Part shown: positions 40,854-49,537 of the stretch, piece by piece
How positions within the stretch are numbered: position 1 is the stretch's first letter
Layout: every line of letters starts with the position of its first letter
Assembly (NCBI RefSeq): GCF_903181435.1
Contig: NZ_CAEUHO010000001.1
Coordinates: forward strand, 2,855,889 to 2,919,888
Source of the DNA: Bacteroides acidifaciens
GTDB lineage: Bacteria > Bacteroidota > Bacteroidia > Bacteroidales > Bacteroidaceae
Length of the DNA: 64,000 bases
Direction: 5' to 3'
Translations under genes and position numbers: made by a program
Notes under the pieces: generated by a model
Databases searched by the model: none
What the model saw: only the letters and a program-made list of their open reading frames with translations
Told to the model about the DNA's origin: nothing

Positions 40854-41732
40854 ATGAAGAATTTTATAATCCTTTTAATATTTGCATGCAGTTGTAACTG
40901 TATGGCAGGCAACAATGAGCCTGCACACGTGATCATCACCGCCGGACAATCGAACACGGATGGACGCGTACCCAACGACCGCTTGCCGGATTATATCAAA
41001 GCTATGGCAACGGACACGGCTTTCACTACCGGCGCTTACAAGTATTGCAGAATTGCGCAGAACCGTACAGACGGAAAGTTCCGCCCTTTTTGGCCTAAAA
41101 GTAAAAGAAGAGCCAAGCCTACCACTTGGGGATATGACGCTATCACTTATTATTGGCTGGAACAACTGTGGCAGGAACCTTTCTACGTTATCAAATGGGC
41201 AATCGGCGGAACTTCTATCGAGCCTTCCGCCACTTCGGACAAATCGGTTCACTGGTCGGCAAATCCTGAATGGCTGGCGAATAACGTGGCGACCAGCCAG
41301 AAAGGGCGTTCATTGCTCCTGTCTTTTATCAATGACATAGACGGCTGCATTGACCATACATTATCCAAGTTGAAAAACGGTTATCAGATTGACGCATTCC
41401 TATGGCACCAGGGAGAAAGTGACCATGCTTATGGAGATAAATATTACGAGAACCTGAAAGCGGTAGTGACCTATGTGCGCAATCATTTAAGCGAGAAGAC
41501 CGGAAAAGATTATTCCAAGCTTCCGTTTATCTTCGGTACGGTAGCCAGAAAGAACAAACAGTATGGCAGTGAGGTTGAAGACGCCATGAAACGCTTCGCC
41601 AAAGAGGATAAGAATGCCTATCTGATAGACATGTCCGACGCGGAATTAATGGGCGACCGATTGCATTTCAACCAAAATTCGGCCGAATATTTAGGCAAGC
41701 AGATGTACGAACGGATAAAGGCACTTCGCTGA
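40854..41732 (+). CDS. SASA-domain (SGNH) carbohydrate acetylesterase
   Basis: 292 residues with a signal sequence containing possible lipobox Cys residues (LIFACSCNC). SGNH-type motifs of the sialate O-acetylesterase-like (DUF303) family: catalytic S33 in TAGQSNTDG, LWHQGESDH in the middle and the C-terminal GDRLHFNQN with Asp-x-x-His. Probably removes acetyl groups from pectic sugars. It lies 67 bp after GH2 on the same strand, likely co-transcribed. Substrate not determinable. Confidence 0.88.
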   Translation: MKNFIILLIFACSCNCMAGNNEPAHVIITAGQSNTDGRVPNDRLPDYIKAMATDTAFTTGAYKYCRIAQNRTDGKFRPFWPKSKRRAKPTTWGYDAITYYWLEQLWQEPFYVIKWAIGGTSIEPSATSDKSVHWSANPEWLANNVATSQKGRSLLLSFINDIDGCIDHTLSKLKNGYQIDAFLWHQGESDHAYGDKYYENLKAVVTYVRNHLSEKTGKDYSKLPFIFGTVARKNKQYGSEVEDAMKRFAKEDKNAYLIDMSDAELMGDRLHFNQNSAEYLGKQMYERIKALR

Positions 41733-41744
41733 AATGGCTATATT

Positions 41745-41774
41745 GTACTTTCATAGGGGGTAGCGTACAAATAC
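41745..41774. promoter_or_regulatory. Putative HTCS operator upstream of susC
   Basis: GTAC-N16-GTAC-AAATAC, same geometry as 37679-37708. Confidence 0.6.
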
Positions 41775-41852
41775 CGGGTGTGTTTTTCTGCAATCAGTAT
41801 GAAAATACATCTTTTCCGTACGAATACTTGAGCGTAATTTCTTCTAATACGC

Positions 41853-41860
41853 TTCCTTTG
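41853..41860 (+). promoter_or_regulatory. -7-like element of the susCD promoter
   Basis: TTCCTTTG, preceded by the block conserved with the GH2 promoter; 77 bp before the ATG. Confidence 0.5.
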
Positions 41861-41937
41861 CAGAGGAAGTCAGACAAACAGTAAACCGTGTCTGCATCTT
41901 CCGTTATTTACTAATTTAATCACTTAGAGATATTAAC

Positions 41938-44900
41938 ATGAAAAACATTTTGCATGGAAATGGCAGTTTGGGAAGAAAGATACAATATCTTCTTCTGACA
42001 ACTCTGTTCGTAGTACAATCTGCCCTGTCGTTTGCACAGAACCGGACGGTGACAGGTGTAGTGGTAGATGAGAAAGATGAACCGATTATCGGTGCAAACG
42101 TCATGGTGAAAGGAACCGCCAAAGGTACCATTACCGATTTAGACGGAAAATTCGTACTCTCCGCTCCCAAAGGTTCCAAACTGCTGGAAGTATCCTTTAT
42201 CGGATATAATACTCAAACTGTAACAATCACTGACAAAACGCTCCAAATCAAGCTGACGGAATCTGCTATCGCGTTGGACGAGGTGGTGGCTATCGGATAC
42301 GGTAGTGCCAAGAAAGGAAACGTGACCGGTGCTATTGCCAAAGTGAACGCCGAAAAGCTGGAAGATCGGGCATCGACAAACATCGCCTCCTCTCTGCAAG
42401 GACAACTGGCAGGTGTGGAAGTGCGCAGCACGACCGGCGAACCGGGTTCCGAATTGCAGATTCGTGTGCGTGGAGCCGCTTCTATCAATGCGGACGCCAC
42501 TCCTTTATATGTAGTGGACGGTATTCCCGTTGATGACCTCGGCAGCCTCAACCCCGGGGATATACAATCTATCGAAGTCTTGAAAGATGCTTCGTCATCC
42601 GCTATTTATGGTTCGCGAGGTGCTAACGGTGTAGTTTTGATTACTACCAAGCAAGCCGGTGCGGATGATAAGGTCAGAGTGCAGTTCCAGGCTTCATTCG
42701 GTATTCAGTCATTGGAGAGAAAAGTAGATGTGCTGTCACCGGAAGAATGGATTGAATTCCGTACCGCTTATAATAATAACAGATATATTTCCCAATATGG
42801 AAGCAAGGGGGCAACTATTGAAGATGATTACAACACCCGCCTGGCAATGATTGGGGGCAAAGAAAGCTATTACTTCCTGAACGACCCCCGCTGGACAGAA
42901 CCCGGTTATGGAAATCTCCGGCTAATTGACTGGCAGGACGAGTTCTTCCGCCTGGCTCCGATACAGAATTATCAATTATCTCTTTCAAGCGGTCGCGGCA
43001 ATACCAAATATCGTGTATCAATGGGATATACAGACCAACAGGGTATTGCTATCGAGAGTAACTATAAACGTCTGAATTTCCGTGCCAATGTAGAGTCTAA
43101 AATATTCAACCGGATTACTGTCGGAGTGAATTTGGCTCCTTCAGCCAATTGGAGTGACGGTGGACGTGTAGACGGCAAAGACCGCCAGGCGACTAACGTA
43201 TTGACTATGGCTCCGCTGGCCGAACCGGAAGAAGGTATCTATACAGGTGCAGGCTCACGTCGCTATTATCGTTGGACAAGTTCCAGCAAGGTAAGCCCGA
43301 TTGCTTATATGGAAGAGGTGACTAATCACGGTGAAAGTGTCCGCCTCAATTCGGCAGCCTATGTTAAAGCGGACATATGGAACGGGCTCAAAGCAGAAGT
43401 CACCGGTTCATATAATTTCAGCAGTACTCAAAGCCGTTCGTTTATTCCAAGCAGTGTCACCAAATACAGAACTGACAGTGAAGGATACAAAACTACTGCA
43501 AACCGCACGGAAGCGCGTAGCAATAGATTCCTTCTTCAGTCTATCCTGCATTATGGCAAAACATTCGGCAGACATACCATCGGTGCAATGGCAGGTTACT
43601 CAATGGAAAGTTCCAACGGTTCTTCCAGCAGATTAAGTGCTACCCAGTTCCCGGACAATTCACTGGAGGTATTCGATATGGCAGATGTTGTATTGACTGC
43701 CGCATCAGCATCCATATCCACTCCTTCCCGACTGATGTCTTACTTCGGACGTGTACAATACGAATATGACGACCGTTACCTGTTGACAGCAAGTATCCGC
43801 CGCGATGGTTCTTCCCGTTTCGGTAAAGCGAACCGATGGGGCGTATTCCCTGCCGTTTCCGGTGCTTATCGTATTTCAAACGAGAAGTTCTGGCCGAAAG
43901 ACTTCGTTATGAATTCATTGAAGTTGCGTGCCAGTTGGGGAGCAAATGGTAACAACTCCATTCCAACCAATACAGCCCTTGCTAAGTTAAGCAGCGCCAA
44001 TTATTCATCCGGTACTATCATCAACGGTTTTGCACCGACTTCTCTCGCCAATCCCGACCTCGGCTGGGAAAAGACTGAAAGTTGGAACGTTGCTTTCGAT
44101 ATGGGATTATTCAAGAACCGTATCTTTATTTCTGCCGACTATTATGTAAAAACAACTAAAGACTTGCTGTATCAAGTGAGTGTTCCCGCATTGCTCGGCT
44201 TCACCAAGGCATGGGGAAATATTGGTTCTATCCGCAACAAAGGTTTCGAACTGGAAGTGACGACACAGAATCTTACAGGAAAGTTGAAGTGGACTACTTC
44301 TCTGAACGTTTCTTACAATCAGAATAAGGTACTTAGTTTGGGAGATGACAACAGCACAGTATTTACAGGATACGACGGAACAACGCAAGTATTTATGGTG
44401 GGACAGCCTTTAAGGTCTTTTTATATGTATGATGCTGTCGGGGTTTACCAAACACAGGCTGACTTAAAGAAATATCCTGTAATGCAAAACACCAAAGTGG
44501 GTGACGTTCGCTATCGGGACACAAACGGTGACGGAGTTATCAATGACGGCGACCGTACCTTAATGGGTAAACCCGACCCGGACTATACTTTCGGTATGAC
44601 AAATACCTTCAAGTACAAGAACTTTGACCTATCTATCCTGATTACAGGACAAACGGGCGGACATATCTACGGAGTGCTGGGACGTGCAATGGACAAACCG
44701 GGTATGGGAGCCAACGGTAACGTACTTTCACACTGGAAAAATATGTGGAAATCGGAAACCGAACCGGGCGACGGTAAAACTCCGGGTATCGACAATGCAA
44801 ATACAGGACAGTTCTACGACAGCCGCTGGCTATATGATACCGACTTTATCAAAATAAAGAACGTCACATTAGGCTATCGCCTTCCATTCAAAAAGAACTT

Positions 44901-45069
44901 CATACAAAATGCACGTGTTTATTTATCAGGCGAAAATCTCCTGATGTGGGACAAGTACGAGGGTGGTTTCTCACCGGAAGCGAACAACGGCGGTTCGAGC
45001 GGTGACTATGATTACGGTTCATATCCGCAAGCACGGGTTATTACTTTAGGAGTTAATGTTACATTCTAA
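41938..45069 (+). CDS. SusC-like TonB-dependent outer-membrane transporter
   Basis: 1043 residues. Signal peptide (SALSFAQ), N-terminal carboxypeptidase-regulatory-like domain (about 35-108, VTGVVVDEKDEPIIGANVMVKG), TonB box region (LDEVVAIGYG), plug with VRGAASINADATPLYVVDGIP and EVLKDASSSAIYGSRGANGVV, then a 22-strand barrel ending in VITLGVNVTF with terminal aromatic. Imports RG-I oligosaccharides together with the SusD partner 15 bp downstream. The only susC in the window. Confidence 0.97.
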   Translation: MKNILHGNGSLGRKIQYLLLTTLFVVQSALSFAQNRTVTGVVVDEKDEPIIGANVMVKGTAKGTITDLDGKFVLSAPKGSKLLEVSFIGYNTQTVTITDKTLQIKLTESAIALDEVVAIGYGSAKKGNVTGAIAKVNAEKLEDRASTNIASSLQGQLAGVEVRSTTGEPGSELQIRVRGAASINADATPLYVVDGIPVDDLGSLNPGDIQSIEVLKDASSSAIYGSRGANGVVLITTKQAGADDKVRVQFQASFGIQSLERKVDVLSPEEWIEFRTAYNNNRYISQYGSKGATIEDDYNTRLAMIGGKESYYFLNDPRWTEPGYGNLRLIDWQDEFFRLAPIQNYQLSLSSGRGNTKYRVSMGYTDQQGIAIESNYKRLNFRANVESKIFNRITVGVNLAPSANWSDGGRVDGKDRQATNVLTMAPLAEPEEGIYTGAGSRRYYRWTSSSKVSPIAYMEEVTNHGESVRLNSAAYVKADIWNGLKAEVTGSYNFSSTQSRSFIPSSVTKYRTDSEGYKTTANRTEARSNRFLLQSILHYGKTFGRHTIGAMAGYSMESSNGSSSRLSATQFPDNSLEVFDMADVVLTAASASISTPSRLMSYFGRVQYEYDDRYLLTASIRRDGSSRFGKANRWGVFPAVSGAYRISNEKFWPKDFVMNSLKLRASWGANGNNSIPTNTALAKLSSANYSSGTIINGFAPTSLANPDLGWEKTESWNVAFDMGLFKNRIFISADYYVKTTKDLLYQVSVPALLGFTKAWGNIGSIRNKGFELEVTTQNLTGKLKWTTSLNVSYNQNKVLSLGDDNSTVFTGYDGTTQVFMVGQPLRSFYMYDAVGVYQTQADLKKYPVMQNTKVGDVRYRDTNGDGVINDGDRTLMGKPDPDYTFGMTNTFKYKNFDLSILITGQTGGHIYGVLGRAMDKPGMGANGNVLSHWKNMWKSETEPGDGKTPGIDNANTGQFYDSRWLYDTDFIKIKNVTLGYRLPFKKNFIQNARVYLSGENLLMWDKYEGGFSPEANNGGSSGDYDYGSYPQARVITLGVNVTF

Positions 45070-45084
45070 TAAAAGAAAGAAACT

Positions 45085-46689
45085 ATGAAACTATATAAAT
45101 ATCTTATAAGTGGAGGATTGGCTCTGACATTAGCACTGTCCTCATGTGAAAGCTGGTTGGAAGTAGAGCCGAACGACACGCGTACTACGGATTATTTCTA
45201 TTCAACTCCCGGTGAAATGGAACAAGCACTGATTGGTATCTACAACGGTCTGCTCCCTATTTCGGACTATTCTTGGCTTATGTCTGAAGTTCGTTCGGAC
45301 AATGCATGGACGGATAAAACAACGGATAAACAACGCGATTATATCGATATAGGAACGTTCAATCCGAATATTTCTACAATCAGTACACTTTCGAGTGCTT
45401 GGAATGATTTGTACGAGATTGTAGCGCGTGCGAATATGTTCCTTAGCAAAACAGAAGGAGTTACTTTCTCTTCAGAAGCTATCAAAGACCAGTTTATCGG
45501 CGAAGCCAAATTCCTGAGAGCACTCGCTTATTTCGACTTAGTACGTTACTTCGGACGTATCCCTATCGTACTGGAGCCGGTATCCGTCAATGAAGCAATG
45601 GCTATCAAGCAATCGGAGCCCGTGGAAATTTATGAAACAGCAATTGTCCCGGACTTGGAAGATGCGGTAAAGAAACTGGTAGATACTCCACTGAATTATC
45701 AAGGAAACGGCGCTTCAGCCGGACGCGCTACACTGGCTGCCGCAAAGTCCTTATTAGGTCGTGTCTATCTGACAATGGCGGGATACCCCGTACAGGATAC
45801 ATCTAAAAAAGCACTAGCCGAACAATTATTCAGTGAAGTGATTGACTATGCCTTTGCCAACAATAAATATTGGGCTAGTACGTCCGATGAATGGATTAAG
45901 GTATGGATTAGCGACAATGATAATAAATATCATATTTTCGAAATCCAGTATATTGCAGCCAAAAACTACGGCAACCCTATGGTCTTCAATTCCGTACCGG
46001 CAGTCAACGACTCTTACACGAATATAGCAATGTCCGGAAACAGAATATGGTGTGAAAGCCAGTTGGACGCTATCTTCAAGCAAACCAACGAAGAAGGAGC
46101 GTTCATTGACAAACGTTGTGCCGGAACTATCAACACAACAGAGTTTATTGATGAGGACGGTACCCCTTATACGGGTGGTGACTTCTTCCTCAAATTCTTC
46201 GAGCATAAGATGAAACGTAAACTTTTGGGATATGAGGATATTGACGGTCAGATTGCCGATCGTACTTATTTCCCTATCAATTATCCGCTCATCCGTCTGG
46301 AAGATGTCATGTTGATGTATGCTGAAATCGTAGGACCCACCGATAAAGGCAAAGAAATGGTGAATAAGATTCGGGAACGTGCCGGACTGGATGCTTTGGA
46401 TAATGACATCACAATTGAGAATTTCACAGATTCTGTAGACATTGAACGTCGCCGTGAATTGGCATCCGAAGGAATCCGCTGGCATGACCTGGTTCGTCAA
46501 AACCGATATGTATCCGTATTACAGGATATGTTCAAACGCAATGGCTCTGATGCAAATGGCGTTATTACCAAACCGGAGACATACGAAATGTACAAACAGG
46601 TCACTAAAGACTCATACATCTATCCGATACCCGATTCGCAGATGAAGGTAAAAGAAGGATTGTATGAACAGAACAAAGGATATAATTAA
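45085..46689 (+). CDS. SusD-like surface glycan-binding lipoprotein
   Basis: 534 residues with lipobox ALSSC (Cys about 20) and the SusD opening SWLEVEPNDTRTTDYFYSTPGEMEQAL. TPR-like helices and the C-terminal RERAGL and ERRRELASEGIRWHDLVR motifs, highly typical of SusD/RagB. Acts as a lid on the SusC transporter at the cell surface, selecting the oligosaccharide. Ends before a strong symmetrical terminator. Confidence 0.97.
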   Translation: MKLYKYLISGGLALTLALSSCESWLEVEPNDTRTTDYFYSTPGEMEQALIGIYNGLLPISDYSWLMSEVRSDNAWTDKTTDKQRDYIDIGTFNPNISTISTLSSAWNDLYEIVARANMFLSKTEGVTFSSEAIKDQFIGEAKFLRALAYFDLVRYFGRIPIVLEPVSVNEAMAIKQSEPVEIYETAIVPDLEDAVKKLVDTPLNYQGNGASAGRATLAAAKSLLGRVYLTMAGYPVQDTSKKALAEQLFSEVIDYAFANNKYWASTSDEWIKVWISDNDNKYHIFEIQYIAAKNYGNPMVFNSVPAVNDSYTNIAMSGNRIWCESQLDAIFKQTNEEGAFIDKRCAGTINTTEFIDEDGTPYTGGDFFLKFFEHKMKRKLLGYEDIDGQIADRTYFPINYPLIRLEDVMLMYAEIVGPTDKGKEMVNKIRERAGLDALDNDITIENFTDSVDIERRRELASEGIRWHDLVRQNRYVSVLQDMFKRNGSDANGVITKPETYEMYKQVTKDSYIYPIPDSQMKVKEGLYEQNKGYN

Positions 46690-46721
46690 GCGCAGCAGAT
46701 TAATTTGTTTGAAGGTTAGTA

Positions 46722-46758
46722 GTAAAAGTCCTCGGGCGGTAGCTTTGAGGACTTTTAC
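46722..46758. terminator. Terminator after susD
   Basis: A 12-bp perfect stem, GTAAAAGTCCTC (46722-46733) with GAGGACTTTTAC (46747-46758). A/T runs within the arms allow use in both directions. Confidence 0.7.
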
Positions 46759-46785
46759 TTGTATATACAAAAAAGTTCCGGCAAT

Positions 46786-46817
46786 GTTGTTTATTTGCCT
46801 GCCATCAAGTATCTTTG
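46786..46817 (+). promoter_or_regulatory. Promoter of the DUF3791 pair
   Basis: GTTG (46786-46789, near-TTTG), 20 bp, TATCTTTG (46810-46817), 24 bp before the ATG. Confidence 0.65.
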
Positions 46818-46841
46818 TTCATAAACTGAATTTTAACGCTT

Positions 46842-47090
46842 ATGTGTAAACAACCGGATATCCTAGAAAGTGAAAAGATTCACTTTGCAGTCATGGCTAT
46901 AGAAGCTGGAGCACGAGAAATGGGAATTTTTCCTATGGAAATGCGCCGACGTTTAGAAAAAATGAACCTAATTAAACGTCTTCTATTAGACAATTACGAG
47001 GTGATGCACACGCAAAGCCTAAAACATGTAGGCGAGGATGTGGCCGAGGCTTTGAAAAACTGGGAGGCACAGGAGGGCAGTAAGATATGA
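46842..47090 (+). CDS. DUF3791-like small protein
   Basis: 82 residues, helical, resembling the DUF3791 family (FAVMAIEAGAREMGIFPMEMRRRLEKMNLI; LLLDNYEVMHTQSLKHVGEDVAEAL). DUF3791 proteins are often found in small clusters with DUF3990, which suggests a toxin-antitoxin-like or mobile module; function unknown. Own promoter, followed after 16 bp by a second short gene of the same type. Confidence 0.8.
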   Translation: MCKQPDILESEKIHFAVMAIEAGAREMGIFPMEMRRRLEKMNLIKRLLLDNYEVMHTQSLKHVGEDVAEALKNWEAQEGSKI

Positions 47091-47106
47091 AAAGAAAGCT
47101 TTATAT

Positions 47107-47313
47107 ATGAGAGAACAAGTACTGTGGAGAAAAATCAGTCGCATCATCCTATTATTATCAACCCGATTAGAGATAAGCCCGGAACGGGCATTAAATCTGT
47201 TTTATGAAACAAATGTATGCGCCATGTTACACGATTCCCGCTACGGTCTGCATCTAATGAGTGATACCTATATTATAAATGATGTATTACGTGAATTGCA
47301 AGATAGGCAGTAA
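47107..47313 (+). CDS. Second DUF3791-like small protein
   Basis: 68 residues (VLWRKISRIILLLSTRLEISPERALNLFYETNV; YGLHLMSDTYIINDVLRELQ). The pattern of helix - SPERAL - FYET - LHLMSDTYIIND resembles DUF3791 proteins. Co-transcribed with the gene before it. The pair is unrelated to carbohydrate use and sits between susD and the converging minus-strand operon. Confidence 0.75.
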   Translation: MREQVLWRKISRIILLLSTRLEISPERALNLFYETNVCAMLHDSRYGLHLMSDTYIINDVLRELQDRQ

Positions 47314-47353
47314 TCTTAATGTCTATAAAAAATGAGAAGTCAGCCATTATTCA

Positions 47354-47400
47354 AAGAGGGGGAAAATTGCCTGCAATGCAACTTTCCCCCTCTTCTTTTT
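47354..47400 (+). terminator. Terminator between converging transcripts
   Basis: A 12-bp perfect stem, AAGAGGGGGAAA (47354-47365) with TTTCCCCCTCTT (47383-47394), followed by CTTTTT. It ends the DUF3791 transcript and may also serve the minus-strand operon. Confidence 0.85.
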
Positions 47401-47419
47401 AACAGATTTATCTATCCTG

Positions 47420-48193
47420 TTATTTTCCTATAACACCAGCCCAGTCTTTCGCAAAGCGGAAACTACCGATATTTCCCTTGAAACCACTACGGTTTCTAAA
47501 TGAAATAGCTTTCAGACCGGCTTTCAAAGCACCTTCTTCACCAACTGCCACCGCATCGGCTTTCGGTTCATTCTGACCTAATTCGGGGTCAACGAATAAA
47601 GAAACCTCGTTCTTGTCATAATCAACTTTCAATACGAGCAGATGCGTTGTATTATAATCATATACCATAGGAGCCTCGTTGCGTTCTTTCAGCAAGCCGA
47701 CAGCAAATTTGATTTTATCATTTCCTTCGCGTCCGACATATACCTGTCCACGATTTCCGCCGCCGACATAACTGGCACTTACTGCCAAAAAGTCTGCCAA
47801 ATTGCTTGAACCGACTTTAGCAAAATTCACCAGACAAGCCAGATAATAAGTTCCTTTGGAATACATCTTCCCTGATTCAACTAAGGAATACGCACTGATG
47901 CGGGAACCTTTCACACCTTGTGGAAAACCAAAATTAATAGATAATCCCGCTTCATTATACCCTGCATAAGACAGAGCCTTTCCGACAGTAGGACTTACCG
48001 CTCCTTCTACCGGTTTGGCTGTAAAGCCGCCGCACCAGGTATCTACGTTAATAGGAGCCCGTTTATCATCATAAACCGTTTTCTCCAAAGTATCACCTAC
48101 CTTATAACCTTTCAACAGGTCATTCTTCAAAACTTGCGCCTGGCTTCCCAATGCAAGTACCGCCAACGCCATTGATACAAATACTTTTCTCAT
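47420..48193 (-). CDS. Secreted protein of unknown function, LamG-like beta-sandwich
   Basis: 257 residues with a signal peptide (LALGSQAQ). The mature part is rich in strands of the concanavalin/LamG type: GTYYLACLVNFAKVG, VYVGREGNDKIKFAVGLLKE, THLLVLKVDYDKNEVSLFVDPELG, and a closing ISFRNRSGFKGNIGSFRFAKDW. No catalytic motif seen. Last gene of the operon that carries the fimbrillin-like lipoproteins and CE12, so a role in RG-I binding is a reasonable guess only. Confidence 0.7.
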   Translation of the reverse strand: MRKVFVSMALAVLALGSQAQVLKNDLLKGYKVGDTLEKTVYDDKRAPINVDTWCGGFTAKPVEGAVSPTVGKALSYAGYNEAGLSINFGFPQGVKGSRISAYSLVESGKMYSKGTYYLACLVNFAKVGSSNLADFLAVSASYVGGGNRGQVYVGREGNDKIKFAVGLLKERNEAPMVYDYNTTHLLVLKVDYDKNEVSLFVDPELGQNEPKADAVAVGEEGALKAGLKAISFRNRSGFKGNIGSFRFAKDWAGVIGK

Positions 48194-48235
48194 AATTCCT
48201 CTTCTATTTTATGTTTTTAATCCGCGTTATTTATA

Positions 48236-49516
48236 TTAATTACCGTCCGGTTTCTCTATCTCCGTAAACGGGCAAAGATTCCATTTGAAGTCTTCGAATC
48301 TGTCGGGACGAGCAGGATTGAATCCTTTATAATCCTTTTTCAAGAACTTCACCGCATCCAAATCAGCTTTCTTCATACCTTCAATAATACATTTAGCCAG
48401 TTCATAAGCACCGAAAGTATTGGAGTGGGAATTATCTTTCAGTTCCTTTGTCTGTCCCGGATAAGTATTGGCTGGATAATGCACGAACGCATGTTTAGAG
48501 CCGTCTTCACCCATTGCTTCATAAAGCGTACGACTGATTTCATTCAAATCAATCAAAGGTACGTTTTCTTTTTCTGCCAACCAACGAATCGCATCGGGAT
48601 AATCAAGGTGAGTGTTCATTATCTTGCCATTCTTGTCGAAGCGACGGCGTTGCGTCGGAGTCACTAATACAGGATACGCACCTCTGGAACGTGCTTCATC
48701 AATATAAATTTTCAGATTATACATGAAAGAATAGAAAGCTCCTTTACCGGGACCTTTCTGCTTCTGGTCGTTGTGCCCGAACTCCATAAAGAGATAATCG
48801 CCTTTCTTCATCTGTGTCAGGGCTTTTTTCAAACGTCCGGCACCAATAAAGGTATTAGCGGATTCTCCGGATTCGGCATAATTGGCAATAGCTATCCCGT
48901 CGGTGAACCAACGTGGGAACATTTGTCCCCAGGCAGCCCAAGGTTCGTTGTCATAATCCACTACGGTGGAGTTGCCGCAAAGGAAAATGGTGGGAACTTT
49001 ATCTGTACGTTCAATAACCAAGGAAGTTATGCGCGGAGCATCACCGTTGAATTCGAGTGTCAGCTTTTCATCCCAGTTCAACTTATTCTTTTCACGCGGT
49101 TTGATTTTGACTTTTTGCTTCCCGTTGATATACATATTCCGTTTGTTGACAGTGAAAGATTCAACAAGCGTTTCTCCTTTCTTAGTTGGAAGATTCTCTA
49201 TAAACAGACGGCGGGATTCGGCACGTACCGTAGTATTTCCGGCTGAATCCTTGCTGCCAAGAGTGACGGTTACTTTATAGTTACCGTCGGGAACATTGAC
49301 GGAGAAGAAGAAAGGTTGGTTGCTTTTTCCGTCCCATGCCGGTTGCAGGTCGTATCCGTAACCCTGTTCTTCGTTGAACAAGGTTCCAGACGTCACTTTA
49401 GTATATCCCTCTTTTACTTTCTTGTCGGAAGTAAAGTCGAATTTATAGACTTGTGCCTGTACAAAAGAGTGGCCAACTAATAATAAGATATTTATAAAAA
49501 GAATTATCCTTTTCAT
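48236..49516 (-). CDS. CE12 rhamnogalacturonan acetylesterase (SGNH) with N-terminal CBM-like domain
   Basis: 426 residues from ATG 49516 (another ATG two codons upstream). Signal peptide VQAQ, then an N-terminal beta-sandwich of about 150 residues (YKFDFTSDKKVKEGYTKV, DGNYKVTVTLGSKD) like carbohydrate-binding modules fused to CE12. The esterase part has S183 (CGNSTVVDYD), Gly-containing NYAESGESAN, FGHND and C-terminal DNSHSNTFGAYELA (Asp-x-x-His). CE12 removes O-acetyl groups from RG-I galacturonate, opening the backbone for the lyases. 42 bp separate it from the next gene. Confidence 0.92.
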   Translation of the reverse strand: MKRIILFINILLLVGHSFVQAQVYKFDFTSDKKVKEGYTKVTSGTLFNEEQGYGYDLQPAWDGKSNQPFFFSVNVPDGNYKVTVTLGSKDSAGNTTVRAESRRLFIENLPTKKGETLVESFTVNKRNMYINGKQKVKIKPREKNKLNWDEKLTLEFNGDAPRITSLVIERTDKVPTIFLCGNSTVVDYDNEPWAAWGQMFPRWFTDGIAIANYAESGESANTFIGAGRLKKALTQMKKGDYLFMEFGHNDQKQKGPGKGAFYSFMYNLKIYIDEARSRGAYPVLVTPTQRRRFDKNGKIMNTHLDYPDAIRWLAEKENVPLIDLNEISRTLYEAMGEDGSKHAFVHYPANTYPGQTKELKDNSHSNTFGAYELAKCIIEGMKKADLDAVKFLKKDYKGFNPARPDRFEDFKWNLCPFTEIEKPDGN

Positions 49517-49537
49517 TATCATACAAATATTATAGAA

